From contig JAZDFC010000070.1 of the NCBI GenBank assembly GCA_043808235.1, forward strand, positions 88,086 through 152,085: a stretch of 64,000 bases of DNA, read 5' to 3'. The notes under the pieces were generated by a model. It was not told the origin of the DNA, did no database searches, and was given only the letters and a program-made list of their open reading frames with translations. Made by a program: the position numbers and the translations under genes. Below, piece by piece: positions 9,172 to 18,573 of this stretch (position 1 is the stretch's first letter; every line of letters starts with the position of its first letter). Source of the stretch: JAZDFC01 sp043808235 (GTDB taxonomy: Bacteria > Bacteroidota > Ignavibacteria > Ignavibacteriales > Melioribacteraceae).

Positions 9172-10488
9172 ATGGACGTGGTAATCCGAAAGTTATTTTT
9201 GATTCTCCTTTTTCTCTCGTCGTTAATTGTTGCGCAGAAAAAAGTGTATATCTGCGATATCGCAGGCGAAATCGATCTCGGACTTGCACCTTATGTTAAG
9301 CGACTAATTTCCGAGGCCGAAGAAAATCATGCTTCGGCGATTATATTCAAGATAAATACTTTCGGCGGCAGGGTTGACGCGGCTACTCAAATCAAGGATG
9401 CTATACTAAACAGTAAAATAAAAACAATTGCCTTTATTGATAAAAGAGCAATTTCAGCCGGTTCGCTTATCGCCCTTTCATGCAATCAAATTGTAATGGT
9501 GCCGGGCGCATCCATGGGCGCCACAACTGTTGTAGATCAGACAGGATTAAAACAAAGTGAGAAAGCCCAATCATACATGCGCTCGGAGATGCGAGCCACA
9601 GCCGAGAAAAATGGGAGACGAACCGATATTGCCGAGGGTATGGTGGATGAAAGAATTGTAGTTGAGGGATTAGTCGATAGTACAAAACTTATAACACTTA
9701 CATCAGAAGAAGCGTTAAAATGGGGCATGGCGGATTGTATTCTCGGTTCTATCAGTGAAGTTTTAACAAAATACGAATTAGGCAATGCCGATATAATAAA
9801 TCTTAAAGAAAACTGGGCAGAAAATATTGTTCGTTTTTTAAATAATCCTATAATCTCGTCGTTATTGATTATGATTGGATTGGTTGGCTTATTCACGGAA
9901 ATAAAAACTCCCGGATGGGGTTTGCCCGGAACTGCTGCAGTAATTGCGTTGGCATTATTTTTTGGCTCCGGTTATATTCTTGAGATTGCCTCGGCTATTG
10001 AAATTATACTTTTTATCGGGGGAGTAATATTGTTAATAGTAGAAATATTTTTTATCCCCGGTTTCGGAGTTTTTGGAATAGTTGGAATAATTATGATGAT
10101 TGCCGGATTATTTCTTGGCCTTGTTTCTGATTTTGAAATGACTGATTTTGGATTTCTCTCCGGGGCAATTATTCAACTTGCACTTACATTTGTTGGAACC
10201 GGTGTTATAGTTTTCTTTCTTTCAAGATTTTTACCGAAAACGAATGTTTGGAACCGTTTGATATTACGCGACAATTTAACATCGACTTCGGGTTACACTT
10301 CAAACGATAGTGTTAAATTACTTGTCGGAAAAACGGGAACGGCATTCACTGATTTAAGACCAGCTGGAACCGCAATAATTGACGGACAAAGAATTGATGT
10401 TGTAACTCAGGGCGATTACATAAAAGTCGGTACACCTGTTAAAATTATTGCCGAAGATGGTTCGAAAGTAGTTGTGGAAAGAAGTTAA
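9172..10488 (+). CDS. NfeD-family membrane serine protease (ClpP-class, long form)
   Basis: A 438-aa protein with a signal sequence (VIRKLFLILLFLSSLIVAQ), then a ClpP/crotonase-like protease domain. FKINTFGGRVDAA forms the oxyanion-strand region, RAISAGSLIALSC holds the nucleophile Ser, and SEKAQSYMRSEMRATAEKNGR holds the general-base Lys. Four or five membrane helices follow (about residues 230-350), then a C-terminal OB-like domain (LLVGKTGTAFTDLRPAGTAIIDG). Long-form NfeD proteins are thought to work with stomatin-like partners, but none is adjacent. Confidence 0.92.
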   Translation: MDVVIRKLFLILLFLSSLIVAQKKVYICDIAGEIDLGLAPYVKRLISEAEENHASAIIFKINTFGGRVDAATQIKDAILNSKIKTIAFIDKRAISAGSLIALSCNQIVMVPGASMGATTVVDQTGLKQSEKAQSYMRSEMRATAEKNGRRTDIAEGMVDERIVVEGLVDSTKLITLTSEEALKWGMADCILGSISEVLTKYELGNADIINLKENWAENIVRFLNNPIISSLLIMIGLVGLFTEIKTPGWGLPGTAAVIALALFFGSGYILEIASAIEIILFIGGVILLIVEIFFIPGFGVFGIVGIIMMIAGLFLGLVSDFEMTDFGFLSGAIIQLALTFVGTGVIVFFLSRFLPKTNVWNRLILRDNLTSTSGYTSNDSVKLLVGKTGTAFTDLRPAGTAIIDGQRIDVVTQGDYIKVGTPVKIIAEDGSKVVVERS

Positions 10489-10500
10489 GATTCTTAAAAA

Positions 10501-10535
10501 ACTCCGGCTTTATCAGTGATTGATAAAACCGGAGT
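10501..10535. terminator. Convergent terminator hairpin
   Basis: ACTCCGG (10501-10507) pairs with CCGGAGT (10529-10535), extended by TTTATCA/TGATAAA. On the minus strand the stem is followed by a T run, so it best serves the lipoprotein gene coming from the right. It can also stop the nfeD-like transcript. Confidence 0.88.
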
Positions 10536-10550
10536 AACCCAAATTTCCTA

Positions 10551-11579
10551 TTATAATAATGTTATCGAATTCTCGGTTGTAAATGTAGTTACTTTATTTG
10601 CAGTCTTGTCTTTATCCTGCGGCAGTGTTGATGTCATTTCAGCTTTCAACTTGAACTGTGTAGTAGTCTTCGAATTTTGAACTAATCCTTTTGATAAATT
10701 ATAACGAATTATTCCGCTGCCGGTTACTTCGGGTTTACTGAAGTGATATTTTATACCCTGGTCGTCGAAATCAGTTTTCCCGGTCCATGTCATCGAAAGC
10801 GATGCATCTATTTTTGCAATATCATCGTCATCAAGTTTTTCTTTCCCTATCACTTTGAAAGCAGCTTTGTTGTTAATTTGAAACATTACTAAATTTGATG
10901 GGAAACTAAAATACCATGGTTCGTTCAAGGCTACCGGTTGTGATGGGATCAATCGGAACAAATGCTGAGTCATCGGCATGATTGCATTTTGAGTTAAATC
11001 TTCTTCGATCATTTTTTTCTGCTCGGCTGTTACTGAATCCTGAAGATTGTTTTCCGTTAACATTTTGTCAACCGCTTTATTTAATCCGGTTACTTTCAAC
11101 ACAAGTCCTGTCGGCGACAATTCCATATTGAATGGAGAATTGACGATAGCCTCGTAATTCATAAAAAATTGTTTTTCCATTGGATTCAATTTTTTACCGG
11201 TTTTATACGTCAACTTTTTATCGTTCTCATTCAGTTCAACCGCCGCTGATTTTATAACAGCGCGCAAATTTGTAATAGTATCTTTTTTGGCCATCACTTC
11301 TATATCAATTTCATAAGTAATCTTTTGCCTTACTGTGATGCTTATTGTCGTATCAATAGTCAACGTTTCATTTTTTGTACTGATGGAAGTAAATGAGTAG
11401 GAAAATTTATCTCCTTTATCCATCTTATATTGTAATGAAAATTTATCATCCGGCGAAGTTTCAACCTGCTCGTACGAACTTTCATCGGCGCCGCTACCTT
11501 TTTTCTCAGTTTTTTTATCGCCTCCACCGCAGCCGTATAATGCTATTAGCGCAAACACTATCAAAAATATTTTCTTCAT
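10551..11579 (-). CDS. DUF6263-like lipoprotein
   Basis: A 342-aa lipoprotein: N-terminal MKKIFLIVFALIALYGCGGG gives lipobox LYGC, then a charged linker and a beta-rich domain beginning LQYKMDKGDKFSYSF. The layout and the block SPTGLVLKVTGLNKAVDKML resemble DUF6263 proteins of Bacteroidota and Ignavibacteria, whose function is unknown. namZ lies directly upstream on the same strand (11 nt), suggesting a shared transcript. Confidence 0.75.
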   Translation of the reverse strand: MKKIFLIVFALIALYGCGGGDKKTEKKGSGADESSYEQVETSPDDKFSLQYKMDKGDKFSYSFTSISTKNETLTIDTTISITVRQKITYEIDIEVMAKKDTITNLRAVIKSAAVELNENDKKLTYKTGKKLNPMEKQFFMNYEAIVNSPFNMELSPTGLVLKVTGLNKAVDKMLTENNLQDSVTAEQKKMIEEDLTQNAIMPMTQHLFRLIPSQPVALNEPWYFSFPSNLVMFQINNKAAFKVIGKEKLDDDDIAKIDASLSMTWTGKTDFDDQGIKYHFSKPEVTGSGIIRYNLSKGLVQNSKTTTQFKLKAEMTSTLPQDKDKTANKVTTFTTENSITLL

Positions 11580-11590
11580 CTGATTTCCTT

Positions 11591-12850
11591 TTAATAAATT
11601 AAATAACTTTTTCTTTCGGTAACAAATTTATTCAATTCCTCCTTCCATTGCCCGATTATTTCGTCCGCTGTCTTTCCTTCGAGAATCATTTTTCGGATTG
11701 AAGAATCGCCAGTTAATAAGTCGAACAGGGAAGAATTGATTTGAAATTCCCCCGGATAAAAACTGTGAAGTGTGCATAGTATTTCAATCCCGCATTCAAC
11801 CGGGCGAAAAATCTTTTTGTCTGTAATCTTTATACTGACACCATAACATTTCTGTCCTTCGAATTTGGGAGTGACTGCGGTTCCCGGAATACTTTTAGGT
11901 GAAAACTCACAAGGAGAAAATTTTACTCCGGGAATATTTTTAGAATTCAATGTTAGTGCAAATTCTGCATCATTAATAAACGGAGCGCCAATAGTTAAAA
12001 ATGGCATGTTAGTTCCTCTCCCTTCGGAAATATTTGTGCCTTCAATCAAAGCAGTTCCGGGAAATATAATTGCTGTCTCAGGTGTAGTTATATTTGGCGA
12101 AGGTTTTATCCAGGTGAGGTTGCAGTCGTCAAAAAAATATTCGCGTTTCCAATTCTGCATTTTGATTATACTCAAATCTGCTTTGATATTTTTCTTGAAA
12201 AAAATCATTTCGTTGAACATCATCGCTAATTCTCCGGCGGTCATTCCATAAATTAATGGGATTTCAGCAATGCCAATAAAAGATTTATTTTCACTTTGGA
12301 GCATGGGACCGCTTACATTCAAACCGCCGATTGGATTCGGTCGATCCAAAATTATTATCGGAATTTTTAGCTCAGCTGCTGATTCAGTTACATGATATAA
12401 CGTGGAGATATATGTATAAAATCTCGCACCAACATCCTGAAGATCGAAGAGAATGATATCAATTCCTCGAAGCATTTTTTTCGTAGGTTTTTTCACATTA
12501 CCGTGCAGTGAAAAAACCGGAATGCCAGAATAAAAATATTTTCCATTAATAATTTCTCCGGCTTCCGAGTCGCCATTTATTCCATGTTCAGGACTAAACA
12601 ACGCCTTAATTTTTACTCCCGGAATTTGCAGAAGCGTATCTATCAAAAGTTTTCCATTTCGCAGTACTGAAGTTTGATTCACTACCAAACCAATTCTCTT
12701 TCCACTAATTTGATCGAGATTGTTCGATATCAAAACATCAGCGCCGCAATAAACCGGCAGTTGGTTTTCATTTTGCTGCGGCAGAATCATTTTAAATGGA
12801 AATAGAAAAATTATAGTGAAGATTAGAAATATTTTTCTGAATTGCATCAT
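11591..12850 (-). CDS. namZ: DUF1343 exo-beta-N-acetylmuramidase NamZ-like
   Basis: A 419-aa exported protein (hydrophobic N-terminus FLIFTIIFLFPFKMILPQ) of the DUF1343/NamZ family, which removes terminal MurNAc from peptidoglycan fragments. Family blocks: GKRIGLVVNQTS, LFSPEHGINGD, LFDLQDVGARFYTYISTL, ILDRPNPIGG and GRGTNMPFLTIGAPF. It probably acts in the periplasm in cell-wall recycling. ndk lies upstream with a hairpin between them. Confidence 0.92.
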   Translation of the reverse strand: MMQFRKIFLIFTIIFLFPFKMILPQQNENQLPVYCGADVLISNNLDQISGKRIGLVVNQTSVLRNGKLLIDTLLQIPGVKIKALFSPEHGINGDSEAGEIINGKYFYSGIPVFSLHGNVKKPTKKMLRGIDIILFDLQDVGARFYTYISTLYHVTESAAELKIPIIILDRPNPIGGLNVSGPMLQSENKSFIGIAEIPLIYGMTAGELAMMFNEMIFFKKNIKADLSIIKMQNWKREYFFDDCNLTWIKPSPNITTPETAIIFPGTALIEGTNISEGRGTNMPFLTIGAPFINDAEFALTLNSKNIPGVKFSPCEFSPKSIPGTAVTPKFEGQKCYGVSIKITDKKIFRPVECGIEILCTLHSFYPGEFQINSSLFDLLTGDSSIRKMILEGKTADEIIGQWKEELNKFVTERKSYLIY

Positions 12851-12860
12851 TAAAAGAAAA

Positions 12861-12895
12861 GGCTAATTAATCGAAAACATAATTATTAATTAGCC
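12861..12895 (-). terminator. Terminator hairpin after ndk
   Basis: An 11-bp AT-rich stem (GGCTAATTAAT / ATTAATTAGCC) with a 13-nt loop lies just past the ndk stop. On the minus strand it is followed by TTTTCTTTT, consistent with intrinsic termination. Confidence 0.8.
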
Positions 12896-12909
12896 TATAA
12901 ATTTTAGAA

Positions 12910-13347
12910 TTAGTTTTTAAATCCGGTATTCTCAAGCATTTCTTTACGGGAGAAGAAATGAGAAATTTCCTTCGCAGCATTTTCATCCGAATCGGAACCG
13001 TGAACGATATTTTCTTGAATACTATCTGCATACAATTTTCTAATTGTACCGTCGGCAGCTTTAGCCGGATCGGTAGCGCCGATAAGTTTTCTGAATTCTT
13101 CAACGGCGTTTTCTTTTTCAAGCGCAATCGGGACACACGGCCCCGAAGTCATGTATTCAATCAATCCATCAAAAAATGGTTTTCCGGTGTGTACTTCATA
13201 AAATCTTTTTGCAGAATCGGCAGTTAACCGAACCATTTTCATCGCGTTTATTTTAAATCCCGCATCCTGAAAGTGTGAAATAACTTTTCCAATCAAATTT
13301 TTCCGTACACAATCGGGTTTAAGAATTGCTAGTGTTTTATTGCTCAA
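12910..13347 (-). CDS. ndk: Nucleoside diphosphate kinase
   Basis: A 145-aa Ndk that equalises nucleoside triphosphate pools through a phospho-histidine intermediate. LAILKPDCVRKNLIGKV begins the protein, GATDPAKAADGTIRK binds nucleotide, and the catalytic His116 lies in NIVHGSDS. Length and motif spacing are typical. It is downstream of sucD by 20 nt on the same strand. Confidence 0.97.
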   Translation of the reverse strand: MSNKTLAILKPDCVRKNLIGKVISHFQDAGFKINAMKMVRLTADSAKRFYEVHTGKPFFDGLIEYMTSGPCVPIALEKENAVEEFRKLIGATDPAKAADGTIRKLYADSIQENIVHGSDSDENAAKEISHFFSRKEMLENTGFKN

Positions 13348-13367
13348 AATAATTCTCCTTTAGAATT

Positions 13368-14357
13368 CTATTTTTTCTTTTTAGTTGCTTTAATAACTTT
13401 TTTTGGGGCGACTTTAACAACTTTCTTTTTAACTGGTGAAGCAACTTTCTTTACAGACTTTATAACTTTAGGAACTTTCAAACTTAGTTTCTCCAAAGCC
13501 TTTTTCATTGTAACTCCAATTTCAGCAGGGCTTTCAACAACATAGATTCCGGCTTTTTTCATCGCAGCCATTTTCTCGGCAGCAGTTCCTTTTCCACCTG
13601 AAATTATTGCACCTGCATGACCCATCCTTCGTCCCGGAGGCGCTGTTCTTCCGGCAATAAATCCCACAACTGGTTTTGTAACGTTCTTTTTAATGAATGC
13701 TGCAGCTTCTTCTTCGGCGCTGCCGCCGATTTCGCCAATCATTACAATTCCTTCTGTTCCGGGATCATCGTTAAATAATTTTATTATATCTAAAAATTTT
13801 GAACCAATAACCGGATCGCCGCCGATTCCAACACAAGTTGATTGCCCGATATTCAAATCGGATAATTGTTTGACTGCCTCGTAAGTTAACGTTCCGCTGC
13901 GGGAAACAACGCCGACTTTTCCTTTTTTATGAATGAATCCCGGCATAATACCGATCTTCGCTTTCCCCGGTGAAATTATGCCAGGGCAATTTGGTCCAAT
14001 CAATCGAATATTTTTATCCCGAATTACATTATAGACATTTACCATATCTCTCGTTGGAATACCTTCGGTGATGCAGACAATTAATTTTATACCGGCATTG
14101 GCAGCTTCGAGGATTGCATCTGCTGCGAATGCCGGTGGAACGAAAATGGCTGACGCTTCCGCTTTTGTATTTTTAACAGCATCGGCTACTGTATTAAAGA
14201 CCGGTATGCCAAGCGTTTCGGTTCCGCCCTTGCCTGGTGTAACGCCGGCAACAACTCTTGTTCCGTAATCAATCATTTGTTGCGTATGATATGAACCTTC
14301 GCTGCCGGTAATTCCTTGTACAACTACTCTTGTTTTATTATCAAGAAGAATACTCAT
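13368..14357 (-). CDS. sucD: Succinyl-CoA synthetase alpha subunit with lysine-rich C-terminal tail
   Basis: SucD makes the phospho-histidine-bearing alpha subunit of succinyl-CoA ligase in the TCA cycle. GSEGSYHTQQMI and GVTPGKGG form the CoA-binding Rossmann region, GPNCPGIISP follows, and the active-site His247 sits in MGHAGAIISGGKGTA. The normal fold ends near residue 290, as in typical SucD. Here residues 291-329 add a tail with 16 lysines in 39 residues in KV/AP-rich patterns resembling bacterial H1-like proteins. The beta subunit gene sucC is not in the window. Confidence 0.95.
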   Translation of the reverse strand: MSILLDNKTRVVVQGITGSEGSYHTQQMIDYGTRVVAGVTPGKGGTETLGIPVFNTVADAVKNTKAEASAIFVPPAFAADAILEAANAGIKLIVCITEGIPTRDMVNVYNVIRDKNIRLIGPNCPGIISPGKAKIGIMPGFIHKKGKVGVVSRSGTLTYEAVKQLSDLNIGQSTCVGIGGDPVIGSKFLDIIKLFNDDPGTEGIVMIGEIGGSAEEEAAAFIKKNVTKPVVGFIAGRTAPPGRRMGHAGAIISGGKGTAAEKMAAMKKAGIYVVESPAEIGVTMKKALEKLSLKVPKVIKSVKKVASPVKKKVVKVAPKKVIKATKKKK

Positions 14358-14450
14358 GTTTATTCCCCGGAATTATTAACAATATTTTGTTTGTGTAAAA
14401 TTAAGAAAGGGTTACTAAATAAACTCGAAAAACTTTGGAATCGAAATTGA

Positions 14451-14494
14451 AAATCCAACGCTAAAAGTTATTGCCAATTTCCAGCGTTGGATTT
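14451..14494 (-). terminator. Terminator after the POT transporter gene
   Basis: A 12-bp stem, AAATCCAACGCT (14451-14462) with AGCGTTGGATTT (14483-14494), lies 15 nt beyond the transporter stop on the minus strand. Confidence 0.8.
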
Positions 14495-14508
14495 TTCAAA
14501 AGAAAATT

Positions 14509-15801
14509 TTAATGTGAGACATTTTTAGGAGCGAGAAATTTATTGTAAAGCATCAAACCGATAATTGTAGCAACTCCTATCAAACTGAAGATTATCCAGA
14601 GTGTAGCGGGTTGATTCAAATTATCAACAAAGTGAACATATAGGTTCGCGCCAAGTATACTTCCGATCGAACTGCCGAGTACGCCGTAAAGAAAAGAATA
14701 ACCGAGGTAGAGAGCCTTTTTATCTTCAGGCGCGATGAGTCCGACGTAACTTATAAATTTGGGATGCGCAGTCATCTCGCCGATTGAGAATACAATTATA
14801 CCAACCATAAACACCCAAATGTTAGAAGAGATAGCAAGGATAGCCATTCCAATGGTTCCCATAGAAATACCTGCGATCATTGTCGGCAGCGCTCGTTTAT
14901 TTTTTACGATGTTCGAAACCAGGATCTGCAATAGTATTATTGTACCCGCATTAATTACTGTTACGTGTTCAACATCGAATTTCCAGTTCATATTTATTCC
15001 TACCAAACCGAGCGCACCGTTTACAAAATTATTGAGCGAAGATGCATCAACATATTTTTGAACGTACCACAAAACCGAATCGAACATCTGAAAGTACAAT
15101 ATCCAAAAACCGGAATAAACAACAATGAGTCCGATGAAACGAAAATCGGTTAGTACCATTATCATACCTTTTAAAACCTGAATGAGACTCTTTGTACTTT
15201 CCGGTTTTTTCGGTTCCTTGTAAATCAAGTAAGTTGGAATCAGCATTAACGATGTTGCGATTGCAGATGCAAACATTACGTATTGCCAACCAAAAGCATT
15301 TTTAAGATAGGGGACTAAGATTAACGGGAAAAGAAAAGCGCCGAGGTTAATCGACCAATAAAATATTCCGAAACCGAGTGTGCTGTTGGATTCATTGGTC
15401 TCGCGGGCAATTGTACCCGATATCATTGGTTTAAAAGCGCCGGCGCCGACTGCCATTATCACGAGGCTACCAAATACGAAAGCGTACTCGGTAGTTTGAC
15501 TTGTTAAAAAATATCCGAGTCCGAGAAATATAAAGGCAAATGTAAGTGTTTTTCTGTAACCGAAACGATCGCCAATTGCACCGGATAAAATCGGGAGAAA
15601 ATACAACAGAGGTTGAATCACACCTTTGATAGCGCCAACGCTCTCTTTCGAAAAATCTAATTGGTCCGTCATGTAAACGGAAAGAATGCTCATCATTCCG
15701 TAATACGAACCTCGCTCGAAAAACTCCATTACAATTACTGTCCAATAATTTTTGGAAAAGGATTTAAATCCGGCAGGAGAAGGGGATTGAGATTCAGTCA
15801 T
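14509..15801 (-). CDS. POT/PTR-family proton-coupled oligopeptide transporter
   Basis: A 430-aa polytopic protein with about twelve membrane helices. The N-terminal helix carries MEFFERGSYYGM, the ExxER..YYG signature of proton-dependent oligopeptide transporters, with GDRFGYRKTL and GAFKPMISGTIAR following. It imports di- or tripeptides, but the exact substrate cannot be read. It is somewhat short for the family (often about 480-500 aa) yet shows no break. Confidence 0.87.
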   Translation of the reverse strand: MTESQSPSPAGFKSFSKNYWTVIVMEFFERGSYYGMMSILSVYMTDQLDFSKESVGAIKGVIQPLLYFLPILSGAIGDRFGYRKTLTFAFIFLGLGYFLTSQTTEYAFVFGSLVIMAVGAGAFKPMISGTIARETNESNSTLGFGIFYWSINLGAFLFPLILVPYLKNAFGWQYVMFASAIATSLMLIPTYLIYKEPKKPESTKSLIQVLKGMIMVLTDFRFIGLIVVYSGFWILYFQMFDSVLWYVQKYVDASSLNNFVNGALGLVGINMNWKFDVEHVTVINAGTIILLQILVSNIVKNKRALPTMIAGISMGTIGMAILAISSNIWVFMVGIIVFSIGEMTAHPKFISYVGLIAPEDKKALYLGYSFLYGVLGSSIGSILGANLYVHFVDNLNQPATLWIIFSLIGVATIIGLMLYNKFLAPKNVSH

Positions 15802-16193
15802 GAATACCTCTTGGTTTACTTTGACGCTGTTACGATTAATTAAAAATTTACCGGCAAAGATAGGAAATATTTTCGTTCGAGCTGTAATTGTTTCTGGATA
15901 CTGGTTTCTCGATACTTGATTCTGGTAAAGGAAAGATGAATATCGAATTATGAATGTTGGATGATGAATTAAAGATATTTTTGAATTACAGTGTTAAATT
16001 GCAAACTGCTGGCTACTATGGCTCGGCTGTCACGGACCATTCCGTGACAGAAGCAATTTGGTGTTGACGTTAAAATTAAAATCAGTCATGGTGTTGACCA
16101 TTACTGCCACTTAACTTTATACTGGTTCCTTGATTCTCTTGGATTATACTCTATATCGAAACTGCTAACTGCCGACTGCTATCTGCCAGCTAA
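15802..16193. other. Non-coding gap holding three kinds of repeat
   Basis: No gene is seen. 15894-15925 is the complement of a CCAGAAT-CAAGTAT-CGAGAAA-CCAGTAT heptamer array. 16028-16049 is an inverted repeat (TGTCACGGA, 4 nt, TCCGTGACA) inside a segment also found near 59.85-59.97 kb (GGCTCGGCTGTCAC, CCATTCCGTGACAG, CAGTCAYGGTGTKGACC). 16161-16195 is an ACTGCNN heptamer array running into the gatA stop codon. Confidence 0.8.
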
Positions 16194-17594
16194 CTAAATC
16201 CTTTTTGCTAACTGCAATAGTGTTAATTCATCGAAATGTTTTGCCATCAATTGCAGACCGATTGGAAGCCCTTTGCTGTCGGCTCCAATCGGGATACTGA
16301 TACCGGGAATGCCAGCTAAGTTTGCAGAAGTTGTGTAAATATCCATTAAATACATTTGCAATGGATCGTCAACCATTTCGCCAATTTTGAATGCAGTTGT
16401 AGGAGTTGTCGGTGTGAGTATCACATCAACTTTTTGGAATGCGTTTAAAAAATCTTCTTTAATCAATCGGCGAACTTTCTGAGCTTTGCGGTAATAAGCA
16501 TCGTAGTAACCGGCGGATAAAACATAAGTGCCAAGCATTATTCTTCGCCGGACTTCCTTCCCGAATCCTTCTGTGCGGGAAGTAAAATACATATCATGAA
16601 GATTTTTAACCGGGCTAGAACGATAACCGTAATGGGCGCCGTCGTAACGCGCCAGATTTGAAGATGCTTCGGCAGTAGCCAAAATATAATATGTCGCAAT
16701 TGAATAATCGGTTAACGGAAGATGAATATCAATGATTTCATTTCCATCCTCTTTCAATTTTAGAATAGTGTTATTGACGGCGATACGAATTTCGTCGTTC
16801 AGTCCCACACCGAAATATTCATGGGGAATTCCGATTCTAAAATTTTTCTTCTCATTGATCATTTGCGAGAAAGGAACAATATCATTGAGTGCGCTGGTAC
16901 TATCTTTTTTATCATTACCGGAAATTACTTCGAGGATAAGCGCCAGGTCATTGAGTGATTTGGAAAATGGACCGATTGAATCGAATGAGGAGGCATATGC
17001 GGTAAGTCCAAACCGGGAAACTCGTCCGTATGTTGGTTTAATTCCGAACACACCGCAAAAGGCTGCTGGTTGTCGTATTGATCCGCCTGTATCTGTACCG
17101 ATTGCAGCATCACAAAGATTTGCGGCAACAGCTGCTGCCGAACCGCCGCTCGAACCTCCCGGTACTCGTTCCGTATCAACAGGATTTTTAACCGGACCAA
17201 ATGCAGAATTCTCATTTGATGAACCCATAGCGAATTCATCGCAATTTGTTTTGCCGATAATTATCGCGTCTTCATCAATTAATTTTTGAACAGCTGTCGC
17301 CGTATAAACTGCTTCAAAATTTTTCAAAATATTTGATGAGCATGTGAGCGGTTTATCTTTTATGGCAAGCACATCTTTAATTGCTATAACCATTCCGGCC
17401 AATTTGCCGTGGCTGCCGGATTTTATTTTGTTCTCAATAACTTCTGAATATTGGAGTGAGTCTTTGAATACGAAATTAAAAGCATTCAATTCCTTCTTCC
17501 GGGAAATTTCATCAAAGAAGGATTGTACGTTTTCCTTTAAAGATAATTTGCCGTCTCTAATTAGTTGTAACTTTTCCGAATGGTTTTTATACAT
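16194..17594 (-). CDS. gatA: Asp-tRNA(Asn)/Glu-tRNA(Gln) amidotransferase subunit A
   Basis: GatA releases ammonia from glutamine for transamidation of mischarged tRNA. The amidase-signature triad is Lys73 (AIKDV), cis-Ser148 (PGGSSGGSA) and nucleophile Ser172 (DTGGSIRQPAAFCG), with the expected spacing. The protein has 466 residues and ends LLQLAKRI, about 10-15 residues before the usual end. An ACTGCNN heptamer array begins exactly there and supplies the stop, so the tail was probably trimmed by repeat insertion. tatA is upstream. Confidence 0.94.
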   Translation of the reverse strand: MYKNHSEKLQLIRDGKLSLKENVQSFFDEISRKKELNAFNFVFKDSLQYSEVIENKIKSGSHGKLAGMVIAIKDVLAIKDKPLTCSSNILKNFEAVYTATAVQKLIDEDAIIIGKTNCDEFAMGSSNENSAFGPVKNPVDTERVPGGSSGGSAAAVAANLCDAAIGTDTGGSIRQPAAFCGVFGIKPTYGRVSRFGLTAYASSFDSIGPFSKSLNDLALILEVISGNDKKDSTSALNDIVPFSQMINEKKNFRIGIPHEYFGVGLNDEIRIAVNNTILKLKEDGNEIIDIHLPLTDYSIATYYILATAEASSNLARYDGAHYGYRSSPVKNLHDMYFTSRTEGFGKEVRRRIMLGTYVLSAGYYDAYYRKAQKVRRLIKEDFLNAFQKVDVILTPTTPTTAFKIGEMVDDPLQMYLMDIYTTSANLAGIPGISIPIGADSKGLPIGLQLMAKHFDELTLLQLAKRI

Positions 17595-17643
17595 CGGCTA
17601 TATTCCGGGAGAAAATTGTAATGATGAGTGCTAAATAGAAAAA

Positions 17644-17862
17644 TTAATTCTTTTGATCTTTATCGTCAACTTTAATTTCACTCTCAACATCTTTTAATGC
17701 TTTGCGGAATTCTTTCATACCTTTCCCAATACCTTGAGCCAATTCGGGAATTTTCTTTGCACCAAATAAAAGAAGAATGACCAAAACAATGATCATTATT
17801 TCCCATGGACCGAGGTTGCTGAAAATTAAAAGTGTATGAAAAATATTAACATCCATTAACAT
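17644..17862 (-). CDS. tatA: Twin-arginine translocase subunit TatA/TatE
   Basis: A 72-aa protein with a short periplasmic start, a membrane helix (IMIIVLVILLLF), the hinge FGAKKIPELAQGIGKGMKEFRKA and a charged tail: the TatA architecture. It forms the pore of the Tat pathway for folded proteins. tatC is not present. The start could be the first or third codon (both ATG). Confidence 0.93.
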   Translation of the reverse strand: MLMDVNIFHTLLIFSNLGPWEIMIIVLVILLLFGAKKIPELAQGIGKGMKEFRKALKDVESEIKVDDKDQKN

Positions 17863-17877
17863 GATTTATCCTTTCGA

Positions 17878-18573
17878 CTAATTTAACAAACTATTTGCGA
17901 TGGATTTGAAAATAAGAGCGCCATCGGTTTTACCAAGAATCGGATCGCACGCGTTTTCAGGGTGCGGCATCATTCCCATAACATTACCGCGCTTATTAAC
18001 TATGCCGGCAATATCCAATTTGGCTCCATTGGGATTTGTAAATTCGTTTGCGGTTCCATCCTTTGATGAATAGGTAAAAACAATCTGGTTATTGTCTTTA
18101 AGAGATTTTAAAGTTTCGTCATCTGTAAAATAATTTCCTTCGCCGTGTTTAATCGGAATCTTGATCGGATCTTTCCCGAAATTTTTTGTAAAGACCGTGC
18201 TATCGTTTTCAACTTTCAAGTAAATATCCTTGCATACAAACCGTAACTGTTCATTTCGCAGCATTACACCGGGCAGAAGTCCGGCTTCGAGAAGTATCTG
18301 AAAACCATTGCATATCCCGATAACAATTCCACCATTCTCCGCAAAGTTTGTAACCGATTCCATGATGGGGGATAAACGAGCAATAGCGCCTGTACGTAAG
18401 TAATCGCCATAAGAAAATCCGCCGGGTAAAACAATCACATCGCTGTTCTTCAAATCTGGTTCTTTATGCCATAAAAACTCGGCGTCGTAACCGAGAACTT
18501 TGTGTACGGCGTAGTAAGCATCATGGTCGCAATTTGAGCCGGGGAAAACTACAACTCCAAATTTTACTTTCAT
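17878..18573 (-). CDS. purQ: FGAM synthase glutaminase subunit PurQ
   Basis: A 231-aa class I glutamine amidotransferase that supplies ammonia for formylglycinamidine ribonucleotide synthesis in the purine pathway. The catalytic Cys88 is in IGICNGFQIL, with GGFSYGDYLR upstream and the His-Glu pair in MMPHPE. It overlaps purS by 4 nt. The synthase subunit purL is not in the window. Confidence 0.96.
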   Translation of the reverse strand: MKVKFGVVVFPGSNCDHDAYYAVHKVLGYDAEFLWHKEPDLKNSDVIVLPGGFSYGDYLRTGAIARLSPIMESVTNFAENGGIVIGICNGFQILLEAGLLPGVMLRNEQLRFVCKDIYLKVENDSTVFTKNFGKDPIKIPIKHGEGNYFTDDETLKSLKDNNQIVFTYSSKDGTANEFTNPNGAKLDIAGIVNKRGNVMGMMPHPENACDPILGKTDGALIFKSIANSLLN

